Shown here: piece by piece, positions 1 through 8,646 of the stretch
Layout: each line of letters opens with the position of its first letter
Numbering within the stretch: position 1 is the stretch's first letter
From: an uncultured Agathobacter sp.
GTDB lineage: Bacteria; Bacillota; Clostridia; Lachnospirales; Lachnospiraceae
Direction of reading: 5' to 3'
DNA length: 64,000 nt
Assembly: GCA_944381555.1 (NCBI GenBank)
Contig: CALWLL010000008.1
Coordinates: 1-64,000, forward strand
Position numbers and translations under genes: made by a program
Notes under the pieces: model-generated
Told to the model about the DNA's origin: nothing
The model's database searches: none
What the model saw: the letters and a program-made list of their open reading frames with translations, nothing else

Positions 1-51
1 GATCTGCTCCGCTAACGGTGGTCTACCACCAATGGTTAAGAGACAGCAATA

Positions 52-138
52 CTATGCTTCACTACAGGAGGCAGCATAAGGTCGAACATTCTTGAGAAAA
101 AAGTGTAAACCAATATTGACAATATCATTTTGATCCAT
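52..138 (-). CDS. Possible small ORF, 28 aa, unknown
   Basis: A 28-codon frame starts with ATG at 138 behind a good Shine-Dalgarno (AGGAGG ending about 7 bases upstream) and stops with TAG at 52-54. I recognise no family. It lies next to a broken integrase, so it may be the 5' end of a gene truncated when a mobile element decayed rather than a working peptide gene. The strong ribosome site is the only real support. Confidence 0.25.
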   Translation of the reverse strand: MDQNDIVNIGLHFFLKNVRPYAASCSEA

Positions 139-208
139 AGGCAATCCTCCTGTACAATTACTAGAAATATTTCTTACTTAGTAACTTGCACGGTTTTTGG
201 CTACGAAA

Positions 209-238
209 AAAGCGAAGAACATTTCTGCTCTCCGCTTT
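209..238 (-). terminator. Terminator-like hairpin
   Basis: AAAGCG at 209-214 pairs with CGCTTT at 233-238; read on the minus strand the stem is followed by a T-rich run. It lies in the 139-338 stretch, which otherwise holds only the hairpin at 292-333 and no credible gene. Confidence 0.4.
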
Positions 239-291
239 GGTATTTAATTATTTAATATAATACTTTTATTCTTATGCTCCTAGATGTACCA

Positions 292-333
292 CAACCAAAA
301 CGGCAATTTTTTCATTTTTTGCCCTTTTGGTTG
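292..333 (-). terminator. Long inverted repeat just after integrase remnant
   Basis: CAACCAAAA plus GGCAA on the left arm (from 292) pairs with TTGCC plus TTTTGGTTG on the right arm (to 333), with one mismatch and an A/T-rich loop. It begins 6 bases past the stop of the integrase fragment. It may act as a terminator for that gene or be an end structure of the decayed element. Confidence 0.5.
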
Positions 334-338
334 TATTT

Positions 339-835
339 TTAAATATACTGCATCACACCAAAATCCAATTTATTCATTTCATAAGTCATTTTCGTGCTCT
401 TCTGTCCTTTGTCTTTTCCGGTACTTGGAATAATATATCCTTGCTGCATACAATCCTTAATACATCCGGGTGCAATCTTTCTTATCGGCATAGCATATAA
501 GCCACTACAATACTCATAAGCACATATAATTGTGCGAATGGAACTATTCCCTTTCAGTGTAGAAAAATAATACTCTGACCAAACTCGATATAAATCATCA
601 AACGTTTTTACTGTATTGCTAATGTCATAGGGCGTTCTGGAATAATCCAGCAATGCTCCCTCTGCTTCCTCTCGTGTAGGGAAACTACCAATCACCTTAT
701 AAACTGCTTGGGTTTTTCCATTCTTGTCAATCTTGGTTCCAACAGAACTTTTGCTCTGAACGGATTTTTCTTATTACTTGTCTTTTCAACTGTACCTCTA
801 CCATTTTCTGTTCTTACCGCTTTTTTCTTTGCCAT
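339..835 (-). pseudogene. Truncated, frameshifted tyrosine recombinase (integrase)
   Basis: Remnant of a phage/conjugative-element integrase. Translation from ATG at 835 gives a basic N-terminus (MAKKKAVRTENGRGTVEK). The frame must shift by one base near 745-765 to continue as the Arm-type DNA-binding region (VIGSFPTREEAEGALLDY) and the start of the SAM-like core-binding region (YCSGLYAMPIRKIAP). The protein stops after about 165 residues in total, against roughly 380-420 for an intact enzyme. The whole catalytic domain with its R-H-R-Y residues is absent. It therefore cannot be active. It marks an old integration event beside the GGGtGRT locus. No att repeats are identifiable inside the window. 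Confidence 0.75.
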
Positions 836-888
836 AGTCTGTCTTCCTTTCTTTGTAGCTTAGAAATGTGTAGGTAAGCATAAAAAAC

Positions 889-927
889 GAGGACAAACCA
901 CGCCATGCTATAGCTTGATTTGTCCCC
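889..927 (-). terminator. Rho-independent terminator of the GGGtGRT gene
   Basis: GAGGACAAA (889-897) pairs with TTTGTCCCC (919-927, with one G-T pair). On the minus strand the stem is followed by TTTTTT. It lies 27 bases after the stop codon at 954. Confidence 0.75.
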
Positions 928-953
928 AAAATTCAACGTTTTTTAAGACTTTT

Positions 954-1964
954 TTAGAACTTTCCCGCTTCAGCAGCTTCCTCAATACTTACAGCCACTG
1001 CTACCGTCATACCAACCATTGGGTTGTTACCTGCACCGATTAAGCCCATCATTTCTACGTGAGCCGGTACAGAGGAAGAACCTGCAAACTGAGCATCTGA
1101 ATGCATACGTCCCATAGTATCTGTCATACCATAAGAAGCAGGACCAGCTGCCATGTTATCCGGGTGAAGTGTACGTCCTGTACCGCCGCCGGATGCTACA
1201 GAGAAGTATTTCTTGCCTAATTCTGTACATTCTTTCTTATATGTTCCTGCTACCGGATGCTGGAAACGTGTTGGGTTTGTTGAGTTACCTGTGATAGATA
1301 CACCAACATTTTCATGATGCATGATAGCAACACCTTCCTGAACATCATCAGAACCGTAACATTTAACAGTTGCACGAAGACCTGTTGAGTATGGTTTTTC
1401 GTAAACAACGTTTAATTTTGCTTCATGATAATCGTATTTTGTTTCAACGTATGTAAATCCGTTAATACGTGCGATAATCTGAGCAGCGTCTTTTCCAAGA
1501 CCGTTTAAGATAACACGAAGTGGTTTTTTACGGACTTTGTTTGCTTTTTCAGCAATACCGATTGCACCTTCAGCAGCCGCAAATGATTCGTGACCTGCTA
1601 AGAAGCAGAAGCATTCGGTTTCTTCTTCCAATAACATTTTACCAAGGTTACCATGTCCAAGACCTACTTTACGGTGGTCAGCAACAGAACCAGGGATACA
1701 GAATGCCTGAATGCCTTCGCCGATTGCAGCAGCCGCATCCGCAGCACGTCTGCAATCTTTTTTGATTGCGATTGCAGCGCCTACAATGTAAGCCCAGCAA
1801 GCGTTTTCAAAACAGATTGGCTGGATTGCTTTTACCTGATTGTAAACATCAAGTCCAGCGTCTTTTGTGATTTTTTCAGCTTCTTCGATGGAGCTGATCC
1901 CATAACTATTTAACACAGCGTTAATCTGTGGAATTCTTCTTTCATATGACTCAAATAATGCCAT
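954..1964 (-). CDS. GGGtGRT-family protein, function unknown
   Basis: 336 residues, started at ATG 1964 behind AAGGAG. It carries the GGGTGRT motif (about residue 259-265) that gives the family its name, followed by a Gly/Met-rich C-terminus (AGPASYGMTDTMGRM, MGLIGAGNNPMVGMT). Several cysteines and a hydrophobic, alanine-rich N-terminal third are visible, but no signal peptide or clear membrane span. Proteins of this type are known as conserved, uncharacterised clostridial proteins. The gene directly follows a NifU-like Fe-S scaffold gene (29-base gap), so the two are probably co-transcribed and work together. A role in handling a metal cofactor is inference only. Confidence 0.75.
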   Translation of the reverse strand: MALFESYERRIPQINAVLNSYGISSIEEAEKITKDAGLDVYNQVKAIQPICFENACWAYIVGAAIAIKKDCRRAADAAAAIGEGIQAFCIPGSVADHRKVGLGHGNLGKMLLEEETECFCFLAGHESFAAAEGAIGIAEKANKVRKKPLRVILNGLGKDAAQIIARINGFTYVETKYDYHEAKLNVVYEKPYSTGLRATVKCYGSDDVQEGVAIMHHENVGVSITGNSTNPTRFQHPVAGTYKKECTELGKKYFSVASGGGTGRTLHPDNMAAGPASYGMTDTMGRMHSDAQFAGSSSVPAHVEMMGLIGAGNNPMVGMTVAVAVSIEEAAEAGKF

Positions 1965-1993
1965 GATCCTTTTCTCCTTTCTTATGCCAGTAT

Positions 1994-2686
1994 CTATTCA
2001 TGACGTGGGTCGATAATCTTAACAGCATCTGCTACACGGCCATACTGTCCTTTTGCTTTTTCCCAAGCTGTGTTAGGATCATCGCCTTTTTTAATGAAGT
2101 CTGTCATTTTTCCAAGAGATACGAACTGGTATCCGATCACTTCGTCGTTTTCGTCAAGTGCGATACCTGTTACATAGCCTTCCGCCATTTCAAGGTAACG
2201 AACACCTTTCGCCTTCGTTGCGTACATAGTACCAACCTGCGAACGAAGACCTTTTCCTAAGTCTTCAAGACCTGCACCGATTGCGAGACCATCATCAGAG
2301 AAAGCACTCTGTGTACGTCCGTAAACAATCTGTAAGAATAATTCTCTCATAGCTGTGTTGATTGCATCACAAACTAAGTCTGTATTTAAAGCCTCAAGAA
2401 TTGTTTTGCCCTGAAGAATTTCAGCCGCCATAGCTGCTGAGTGTGTCATGCCGGAACATCCAATTGTTTCTACTAAAGCTTCTTCAATGATACCATTCTT
2501 TACATTGAGGGAAAGCTTGCAGGCACCCTGCTGTGGTGCACACCAGCCAATACCGTGTGTAAAGCCTGAAATATCTTCAATTTTTTTGGAATGAACCCAT
2601 TTTCCTTCTTCTGGAATAGGAGCTGGTTCATGGTTTGCGCCCTTCGCTACCGGACACATGTTTTCAACTTCCTTAGTGTAAATCAT
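1994..2686 (-). CDS. NifU-like iron-sulfur cluster scaffold protein
   Basis: 230 residues from ATG 2686, chosen because GAAAGGAGTC lies just upstream; a longer frame exists upstream but has no ribosome site. The middle of the protein (GCSGMTHSAAMAAEIL, then GKTILEAL and a Cys at DLVCDAI) matches the IscU/NifU N-domain pattern. Further cysteines occur at MCPVAKG and WCAPQQGAC. The C-terminal third (YLEMAEGYVTGIALDENDEV) is outside the usual scaffold fold. It is first in a two-gene unit with the GGGtGRT gene. Fe-S scaffold chemistry is the family expectation; the true client is unknown. No cysteine desulfurase gene is adjacent, unlike a standard isc/suf/nif cluster. Confidence 0.7.
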   Translation of the reverse strand: MIYTKEVENMCPVAKGANHEPAPIPEEGKWVHSKKIEDISGFTHGIGWCAPQQGACKLSLNVKNGIIEEALVETIGCSGMTHSAAMAAEILQGKTILEALNTDLVCDAINTAMRELFLQIVYGRTQSAFSDDGLAIGAGLEDLGKGLRSQVGTMYATKAKGVRYLEMAEGYVTGIALDENDEVIGYQFVSLGKMTDFIKKGDDPNTAWEKAKGQYGRVADAVKIIDPRHE

Positions 2687-2834
2687 TATAAGACTCCTTT
2701 CGCATACGCATTTGTATAATTGCAATTACTTTGTTAGTAATTTCACATACCCTTGACATTTTCGCATATTTCTTTCAATAAGTCTAGTCCAAACTTATTT
2801 AATTTATCGAAAAATCATTTTGTTTGTCGACGTG

Positions 2835-3509
2835 TTAATTCTTTTCTATAACTTCATCCTTATTTTTATAAATATGTTTTGCCGGAATAACGCCCCGGAC
2901 CATAGATATTGGATAAATACTGCTGTTTTTTCCAATTACAGTCCCCGGATTTAATACGGAATTACAGCCGACTTCCACATAATCCCCAAGCATTGCGCCA
3001 AATTTCTTAAGTCCTGTAGGAATCTCTTCCTTTGTATCATAACTGTCTTTTACAACAACCAATGTTTTGTCAGATTTTACATTAGAAGTAATGGAGCCTG
3101 CACCCATATGTGATTTGTAACCGAGTATGGAGTCTCCCACATAGTTATAATGCGGTACCTGTACGCTGTTAAAAAGAATTACGTTCTTAAGCTCTGTCGA
3201 GTTGCCTACCACAGCCCCTTTCCCCACGATAGCGCTGCCTCGGATAAATGCGCAGTGACGGATCTCTGCATCTTCATCAACGATAAGCGGCCCATTCAAA
3301 CATGCGGTTGGTGCAACCTTTGCTGATTTTGCCACCCAGATATCTTCCCCGCGCTGTTCAAAGATTTCCGGGTCAAGCGTTGCTCCCAGCTCCTTGATAT
3401 AACCGCAGATTCCCTGTAATGCCTCCCAGGGATAAGTAAACTGCGCAAGGTAATCCTTTGCAATCGTTTCCTCCAGCGTATAATTATTGATAAGTTTTGC
3501 GTTTTCCAT
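2835..3509 (-). CDS. Left-handed beta-helix transferase (GlmU C-domain-like)
   Basis: 224 residues made almost entirely of hexapeptide-repeat beta-helix from about residue 70 (LIVDEDAEIRHCAFIRGSA, VGKGAVVGNSTELKN, VGCNSVLNPGTVIGKNSSI). The N-terminus has the short alpha/beta region seen in the C-terminal halves of nucleotidyltransferase/acyltransferases. No nucleotidyltransferase domain is present, so names such as UDP-GlcNAc pyrophosphorylase would be misleading; sugar acyltransfer or a regulatory role is more likely. It lies 16 bases after topB and may be its operon partner, with a weak ribosome site. Confidence 0.6.
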   Translation of the reverse strand: MENAKLINNYTLEETIAKDYLAQFTYPWEALQGICGYIKELGATLDPEIFEQRGEDIWVAKSAKVAPTACLNGPLIVDEDAEIRHCAFIRGSAIVGKGAVVGNSTELKNVILFNSVQVPHYNYVGDSILGYKSHMGAGSITSNVKSDKTLVVVKDSYDTKEEIPTGLKKFGAMLGDYVEVGCNSVLNPGTVIGKNSSIYPISMVRGVIPAKHIYKNKDEVIEKN

Positions 3510-3525
3510 TTAACATTCTCGCTTT

Positions 3526-6500
3526 CTATTCATTATTCTCGTCAACAACATCATCTGTTACCGTTGCCGCATCTTCCGGGGCCTTGGGCAGTTCAATCAT
3601 CATCGAATCCGGATTGTCCAGATTTAGCCTGTTATCGGCCTCTTCTTCCTCACCCGGATTATCAAAATCAAACCTGATTGTGTCATCTTCAAATTTCAGG
3701 CACGTATCAAACACGCTTCCTGATTTGGAAGTAAATCCCTTTACTTTTCTTTTAGTTTTTCCTGTCGTAAGCAGTTCTAAAATAATTTCCTCCGGCAATT
3801 CTACCTTTGCAATGGTATGCCAAAACTTGTATCCGCACGAACACTCATACTGCCACTGCCCTTTTTTCATCAGGTTTTGACATTTTGGACATGGTACATT
3901 GCTGTCTTTTGGCTTTGGTTTTTCCGGAAAGTCAAATGTTATCTGACCATCTTCTGTTAGCTTTAACGGCGCGTCAAATTTCATACCTGTTTTGGCAACA
4001 AAACCCTCAATTACATCCGTTTTACCTGTAGTCAAAAGCTGCTTTACCTGTGCTTCCTTCAATTTGACACTTGCTACCTTCCCAATCATAAAACGACAGC
4101 TTTTTTCCGGGTCATCTTTGGAATAATTCGAACAGCCATATCCAAACGGTGTTACAATGATATCACCCTTACATAATGGGCATACAACACCTTTTACCTT
4201 TACCGGTTCTAAATCATGAAAGTCAAACTTAAGCCCGGTCACTTTACCTTCTTCATTTTTGTTAAGTGCAATTCTTGCATCAAATTTCTTTCCGTTTTTG
4301 GATTTAAAACCACGAATAGTTCCTGTAACCCCATTGGTAAGAAGTTCCTTTACCTGTGCTTCACTTAAAGCTTTCTCTGCCATCTTTCCAATGGAAAAAC
4401 GACAACTGTCTTCCTTCGTGGCATCATAATTCGCACATCCAAACCCAAATAGTGTTGCCACGATCTCTCCACCACATAATGGACAGCTTACATCTTTGAT
4501 TTTTTTTGCTTCAACATTTTCAAAGTCAAAGCCTACAACCGGCTTGTCATTCTCATCCCTTGTAAGAAACAGACATGCATCAAACTTCTTTCCCGATTTG
4601 GATTTAAATCCCCGTAAGGTTTCTGTTCTCCCCTCTGTAAGGAGTTGTTTTACCTGCGCGGCACTTAATGTCTTACCTGCAATCGTTCCAATCGCAAAAC
4701 GGCAGCTGTTCTCATCCTCCGGATGATAATTCGCACATCCATAACCAAACGATTTTTTTACAAGCGCGCCTCCACAGGCGGGACAGCTTACATCCGGAAG
4801 GATTTCCGGCTCTACCTCTGCAAAATCGAAACCAATCAATACCTTGCCTTCTTCCTCTTTTTCCAATTTCAGAGCAGCATCAAATTTCTTTCCGGCTTTG
4901 GATTTAAAACCCCGGATTGTATCTGTCCGTCCATTTTCCAATAATGCCTTTACCTGTTCTTCTGTCGGTGTAATTCCTGCTATTTCGCCAATACGAAAAG
5001 CGCAGCCTGACTTATCCTGTTTATAATTTGAACAGCCGTACCCAAACGGGGTGGTTACCAGTTCTCCGCCACAAACCGGACATTTCGCTCCGATTTTTCT
5101 GCGTGCGCCAATCCCTCTTGCATTCTTTCCCGCAAATTCACTGATACGCTCTGCCAGTTCCATTCGCAGGTTCTGTTCTATCATCTTTAAAGTTTCTTTG
5201 CGGATAAAATCCTCTAATTTTTTTCGATAATCCCAAAAATCAACAGTTCCGTGGGTAATTCCATCCAACCCCTTCTCCCATGAAGCCGTCATCTTTGGGT
5301 TTAAAAGTGCCGGAACCGTTAAATTTACTACCTCAAAAACCATCTCTCCTAAGTTTTCGGGAGTAAGTACCTGTGTTTTCTTATTTAAATTTAAATATCC
5401 GATGCGAATGAGCTTTTTGATAATTTCTGCCCGTGTCGCAGAGGTTCCGATACCAGAGCCTTTTATCTGTTCGCGCAGTTCTTCATCCTCAATAAGCTGA
5501 CCTGCATTTTCCATAGCAAGTACCATGGAACCGGAAGTATAACGCTTCGGCGGTGAGGTTTTTCCGTAGCGGATACTATATCCTTCTACGGAAACTACAT
5601 CCCCTACGTTAAGTCTTTCTGCCAGTTCAAGAAGTACTTGCGGTTCCTTAGCACCGGATTCAAAATTCTTATTATCATCATTGTTCTCTGCTTCGTCCAC
5701 ATTCTCATTTCCACGCTTTTGGGGAATTCCTGCTACCTCTAAATATCCGGGTACCTGCAGCACTTTGGCTGATGCAAAAAATTCTTCTTTGTCCACGCCA
5801 ATGGTAAGTTTTACATTCTGATATTCAGCCGCAGGATAAAAAATGCTTAAAAATCTGCGGCATATCAGTTCAAACACACTTTTTTGCAGAGAATTTAAAG
5901 AACTTAATTCCGTCAACTGTCCCGTTGGAATAATCGCATAGTGGTCTGTTACCTTACTGTCATCTACATACTGTGTTTTTGCAATCGAGGCATACGACTT
6001 CTTTTTTAAAATTTCTTCTACATAAGAAACAACCGCATCATAGCCCTTTAACTTGCTTAAATTCTTGTAGATTTCCTTTGCAACCGCTGTTGATAATACT
6101 CTTGCATCTGTTCTCGGATATGTCGTCAGTTTCTTTTCATACAAATCCTGTGCAATCTGTAAGGTTTCATCAGGGCTGATTTTAAACCGTTTGGCACATT
6201 CTGCCTGAAGCTCTGCCAGGTTAAACAGCAATGGCGCACGTTTCTTGCTTATAGATTTCTCTAATGCTTTGACTCTTGCTTCCTTGCCCTGACATATCTG
6301 AATCAATTCGTCTGCGTCTTTTTCTTCTTTGAAACCATTTTCCTTATACAACAGTAGTGACTCATAGTATCTTGAGCCCTCTGTTGCCTTCCATTCTCCT
6401 TCTATTCCGGCGTCTGTAAACGTTCCAACCACACGGTAAAAAGGAGTCTCTTTAAAATTGCGGATTTCTCTTTCGCGTATTACAACCATTCCGAGTACGC

Positions 6501-7122
6501 AGGTCATTACACGACCTACTGCAATGGCGGTATAGGAATTTGTTCCCGCAGCATCATTTAAGAGATTTCCGTATTTAACAGACATCACGCGCGAGAAATT
6601 GATTCCCATAGCATAGTCCTCAATAGTACGCATAATACCGGAATACCCGAGATTTGCATACTCGCTCATTGGTTTTGCCTCGCGAATTCCACGAAGGATT
6701 TCTTCCTCTGTCTGGGAGTCAATCCACACGCGGAGTTCTTCCATACCTTCCCGCACACCGCCGAAATTACGAATGTTTTCCTCTATGGTCTGACCCTCTT
6801 TTCCCGCATCGCCTGCCCAGTATACGCGGTCGATATCTTCCCGCATTAGCATTCCATGGACGATGTTATATTGTTTTCTTACATCTTCTATAACATCATA
6901 TTTATAATCTTTAGGCAAAAAAGGTAAGTCTTCTAACTTCCACTTTTTGTATTTTATATCATAGGCTTCCGGATATACAAGTCCGACCAGATGACCTACA
7001 CACCAGGTAATAACATAATCCTGGTTTTCTATATATCCATCCTGTCTGCCGTTTACCTTAAGAACCGTGGCGAATTCTCTTGCAACAGACGGTTTTTCCG
7101 TAATAATTAGTGATTTTCCCAT
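3526..7122 (-). CDS. topB: DNA topoisomerase III (type IA) with five C-terminal repeats
   Basis: 1198 residues. Residues 1-140 form the TOPRIM domain (ITEKPSVA; GDAGKEGQTI). The central type IA domain carries the active-site tyrosine in TTYPRTDA, about Tyr335. The region GSGIGTSATRAEII is also typical. From about residue 680 the protein has five tandem modules of about 100 residues, each opening with paired cysteines (CPVCGG, CPACGG, CPLCGG, CPLCKG, CPKC) and, in the first four, FGYGC-type signatures followed by a LL-x-x-G-x-T / GFKSK-x-GKKFDA segment. The usual enzyme is about 700-750 residues, so the tail adds some 500. Role: ATP-independent decatenation of single-stranded DNA. Transcribed after the ATPase gene with a 10-base gap. 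Confidence 0.93.
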   Translation of the reverse strand: MGKSLIITEKPSVAREFATVLKVNGRQDGYIENQDYVITWCVGHLVGLVYPEAYDIKYKKWKLEDLPFLPKDYKYDVIEDVRKQYNIVHGMLMREDIDRVYWAGDAGKEGQTIEENIRNFGGVREGMEELRVWIDSQTEEEILRGIREAKPMSEYANLGYSGIMRTIEDYAMGINFSRVMSVKYGNLLNDAAGTNSYTAIAVGRVMTCVLGMVVIREREIRNFKETPFYRVVGTFTDAGIEGEWKATEGSRYYESLLLYKENGFKEEKDADELIQICQGKEARVKALEKSISKKRAPLLFNLAELQAECAKRFKISPDETLQIAQDLYEKKLTTYPRTDARVLSTAVAKEIYKNLSKLKGYDAVVSYVEEILKKKSYASIAKTQYVDDSKVTDHYAIIPTGQLTELSSLNSLQKSVFELICRRFLSIFYPAAEYQNVKLTIGVDKEEFFASAKVLQVPGYLEVAGIPQKRGNENVDEAENNDDNKNFESGAKEPQVLLELAERLNVGDVVSVEGYSIRYGKTSPPKRYTSGSMVLAMENAGQLIEDEELREQIKGSGIGTSATRAEIIKKLIRIGYLNLNKKTQVLTPENLGEMVFEVVNLTVPALLNPKMTASWEKGLDGITHGTVDFWDYRKKLEDFIRKETLKMIEQNLRMELAERISEFAGKNARGIGARRKIGAKCPVCGGELVTTPFGYGCSNYKQDKSGCAFRIGEIAGITPTEEQVKALLENGRTDTIRGFKSKAGKKFDAALKLEKEEEGKVLIGFDFAEVEPEILPDVSCPACGGALVKKSFGYGCANYHPEDENSCRFAIGTIAGKTLSAAQVKQLLTEGRTETLRGFKSKSGKKFDACLFLTRDENDKPVVGFDFENVEAKKIKDVSCPLCGGEIVATLFGFGCANYDATKEDSCRFSIGKMAEKALSEAQVKELLTNGVTGTIRGFKSKNGKKFDARIALNKNEEGKVTGLKFDFHDLEPVKVKGVVCPLCKGDIIVTPFGYGCSNYSKDDPEKSCRFMIGKVASVKLKEAQVKQLLTTGKTDVIEGFVAKTGMKFDAPLKLTEDGQITFDFPEKPKPKDSNVPCPKCQNLMKKGQWQYECSCGYKFWHTIAKVELPEEIILELLTTGKTKRKVKGFTSKSGSVFDTCLKFEDDTIRFDFDNPGEEEEADNRLNLDNPDSMMIELPKAPEDAATVTDDVVDENNE

Positions 7123-7132
7123 AAAACTCCCA

Positions 7133-8491
7133 TTATAATTCGTTCATATCAATCAATTCAAAACGACGGTCTTTTTCCGCCATTTCAATGACCTTAGCAT
7201 CAAAAGCTTTTGCAGAAAATAAGTAGATATGGTTTGAACTAATTCTGGCCTTTTTCATCGAATCAAACAGTTCCGTACACATTTCCATGGTAAGAAACGG
7301 TTTTTCCCAATTACAAAGTCCCACAATATTTTCTCTTGCACTGTTCTGTGCAATAATATCAATATTTCCGGTCTTTCCAATCCATGTGCCCATTTTGCTT
7401 ACTGCAATCGGAAGACGATGAATCTGATTTAATAGAGACAGATACTCCATACAGACATTCACAAAGTATCTGCTCAAATATTCATCTAAATTTCTTTCAA
7501 TGTATGTGTCATAAAACTCTTCCGGGCTCATGATATATAAGTCAGAAAGATGCGGGTATACAAAGCGGTAATAGAAATTAATATACGTATCTTTTATCCG
7601 GTACACCCCCTTCTTTGCGTTGTCCCATCCTCCTGTTTCAAATGAAACTACTTTTTCTATAATATCAAAGTGACTTAAGTTCTTCATATAAACACTGATT
7701 TTCGGTCTGGAATATCCCGTATATAAAAACAGGTCATTTAGCTTGTTTTCACCCTTAGCAATTGCCATCAATATCGTATTATATACCGAAAGCTCACGGA
7801 GTTCAGAAGATATCAGTTCTTCTGCGGCAGCAAACAATCTGCCATTTTCCGAAAGAATCAAATCACAAATGTTCTGTCTAAATGTTTTCTTTTCATCCCA
7901 TACCTTTAAGTACCCCGGTACCCCGCCTAATACGCCGTATACTTTAATGGAATCACTCACCGAAAAATTAGGAAAAAGACGTACTACCTCTAAAAAATTC
8001 AGATTTGGAATCTTGATTATTGCATCCATCTTCTTTTTTGTATTTTGAATTACATTTTCCATATCCTGTTCCGTCCATACGATAGAGGAGCTTGCAAGAA
8101 TAATCATAACCGGTCCCGGATAGAGACGTTTGTCTTTCAGATTTAAAATACTACCCATAAATCCCGGATCTCTTTTCGCAATATGCTCAAATTCATCTAT
8201 TACAACTACAAGCTTTGATGGATTTCCGCTCTTTATGCGGTTAAAATATTCATCATAAGAAAACTTCTGGAGACGCACATCATATTTTTTTGCAATTTCC
8301 TCTCCCATCATAGCAAGCTGTTCTTTCGCAGAAGCCTTACGCGCACGATAATAGAAGAACTTCTTCTCTTTTACAAAGTTTCTAAGCAGTTCTTCCTTCC
8401 CGCAGTTTCTGGAACCATATAACACAACTAGCTGATTGCCGCTTTCTGCGTATAAATCTTCTAATCTCTTAAGTACACTTGTTTTAAACAT
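7133..8491 (-). CDS. AAA/ATPase_2-DUF234 type ATPase
   Basis: 452 residues. Residues about 20-210 resemble the P-loop ATPase of the archaeal ATPase/DUF234 family: a Walker A-like GSRNCGKE, Walker B VVVIDEFEHI, then a winged-helix segment (YTGYSRPKISVYMKNL) and a C-terminal DUF234/PD-(D/E)xK-like region (IDIIAQNSARENIVGLCNWEK). The residue after the P-loop lysine is Glu, not Ser/Thr, so ATP hydrolysis may be impaired. Start set at ATG 8491 with GGAG upstream; a TTG at 8530 is excluded because the promoter -10 sits directly against it. Function unknown. The 10-base gap to topB suggests a shared transcript. Confidence 0.65.
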   Translation of the reverse strand: MFKTSVLKRLEDLYAESGNQLVVLYGSRNCGKEELLRNFVKEKKFFYYRARKASAKEQLAMMGEEIAKKYDVRLQKFSYDEYFNRIKSGNPSKLVVVIDEFEHIAKRDPGFMGSILNLKDKRLYPGPVMIILASSSIVWTEQDMENVIQNTKKKMDAIIKIPNLNFLEVVRLFPNFSVSDSIKVYGVLGGVPGYLKVWDEKKTFRQNICDLILSENGRLFAAAEELISSELRELSVYNTILMAIAKGENKLNDLFLYTGYSRPKISVYMKNLSHFDIIEKVVSFETGGWDNAKKGVYRIKDTYINFYYRFVYPHLSDLYIMSPEEFYDTYIERNLDEYLSRYFVNVCMEYLSLLNQIHRLPIAVSKMGTWIGKTGNIDIIAQNSARENIVGLCNWEKPFLTMEMCTELFDSMKKARISSNHIYLFSAKAFDAKVIEMAEKDRRFELIDMNEL

Positions 8492-8532
8492 CCTGTTCTC
8501 CATTCTGAAGGGATTTATCTTGACCGTCAAAA

Positions 8533-8561
8533 ATTATATCACTTTTTAACTTTTATCACAA
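8533..8561 (-). promoter_or_regulatory. SigA-type promoter for ATPase-topB
   Basis: TTGTGA (minus-strand reading, 8556-8561) and TATAAT (8533-8538) are separated by 17 bases. Transcription would begin near 8526, giving a leader of about 35 bases before ATG 8491. Confidence 0.75.
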
Positions 8562-8592
8562 TGCATTTTATCCGAAAGTCTTAAAAACAAGC

Positions 8593-8626
8593 AATAGGGA
8601 CCTTATCCATTGATAAAGTCCCTATT
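8593..8626 (-). terminator. Terminator of asd
   Basis: AATAGGGAC (8593-8601) pairs with GTCCCTATT (8618-8626), with further inner pairing TTATC/GATAA. On the minus strand it is followed by GCTTGTTTTT. It lies 21 bases past the asd stop. Confidence 0.8.
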
Positions 8627-8646
8627 CTTCCCACTATTTGTATAAT

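Noticed and set aside
2824-2831. TTGTCGAC upstream of the scaffold gene
   Set aside because: Isolated 7-of-8 match far (about 140 bases) from the start codon; likely chance.
3497-4031. Plus-strand open frames antisense to topB and similar antisense frames through the window
   Set aside because: They are shadows of conserved genes in the opposite strand, without ribosome sites or family resemblance.
6780-6815. TOPRIM motif of topoisomerase III reads GDAGKEG rather than DxDxE
   Set aside because: A Gly in place of the second Asp is, as far as I recall, common in Firmicute TopB proteins, so it does not mark an inactive enzyme.
8528-8530. TTG as start of the DUF234-type ATPase
   Set aside because: The -10 box at 8533-8538 abuts it and transcription would start at or after it; ATG 8491 has a ribosome site.
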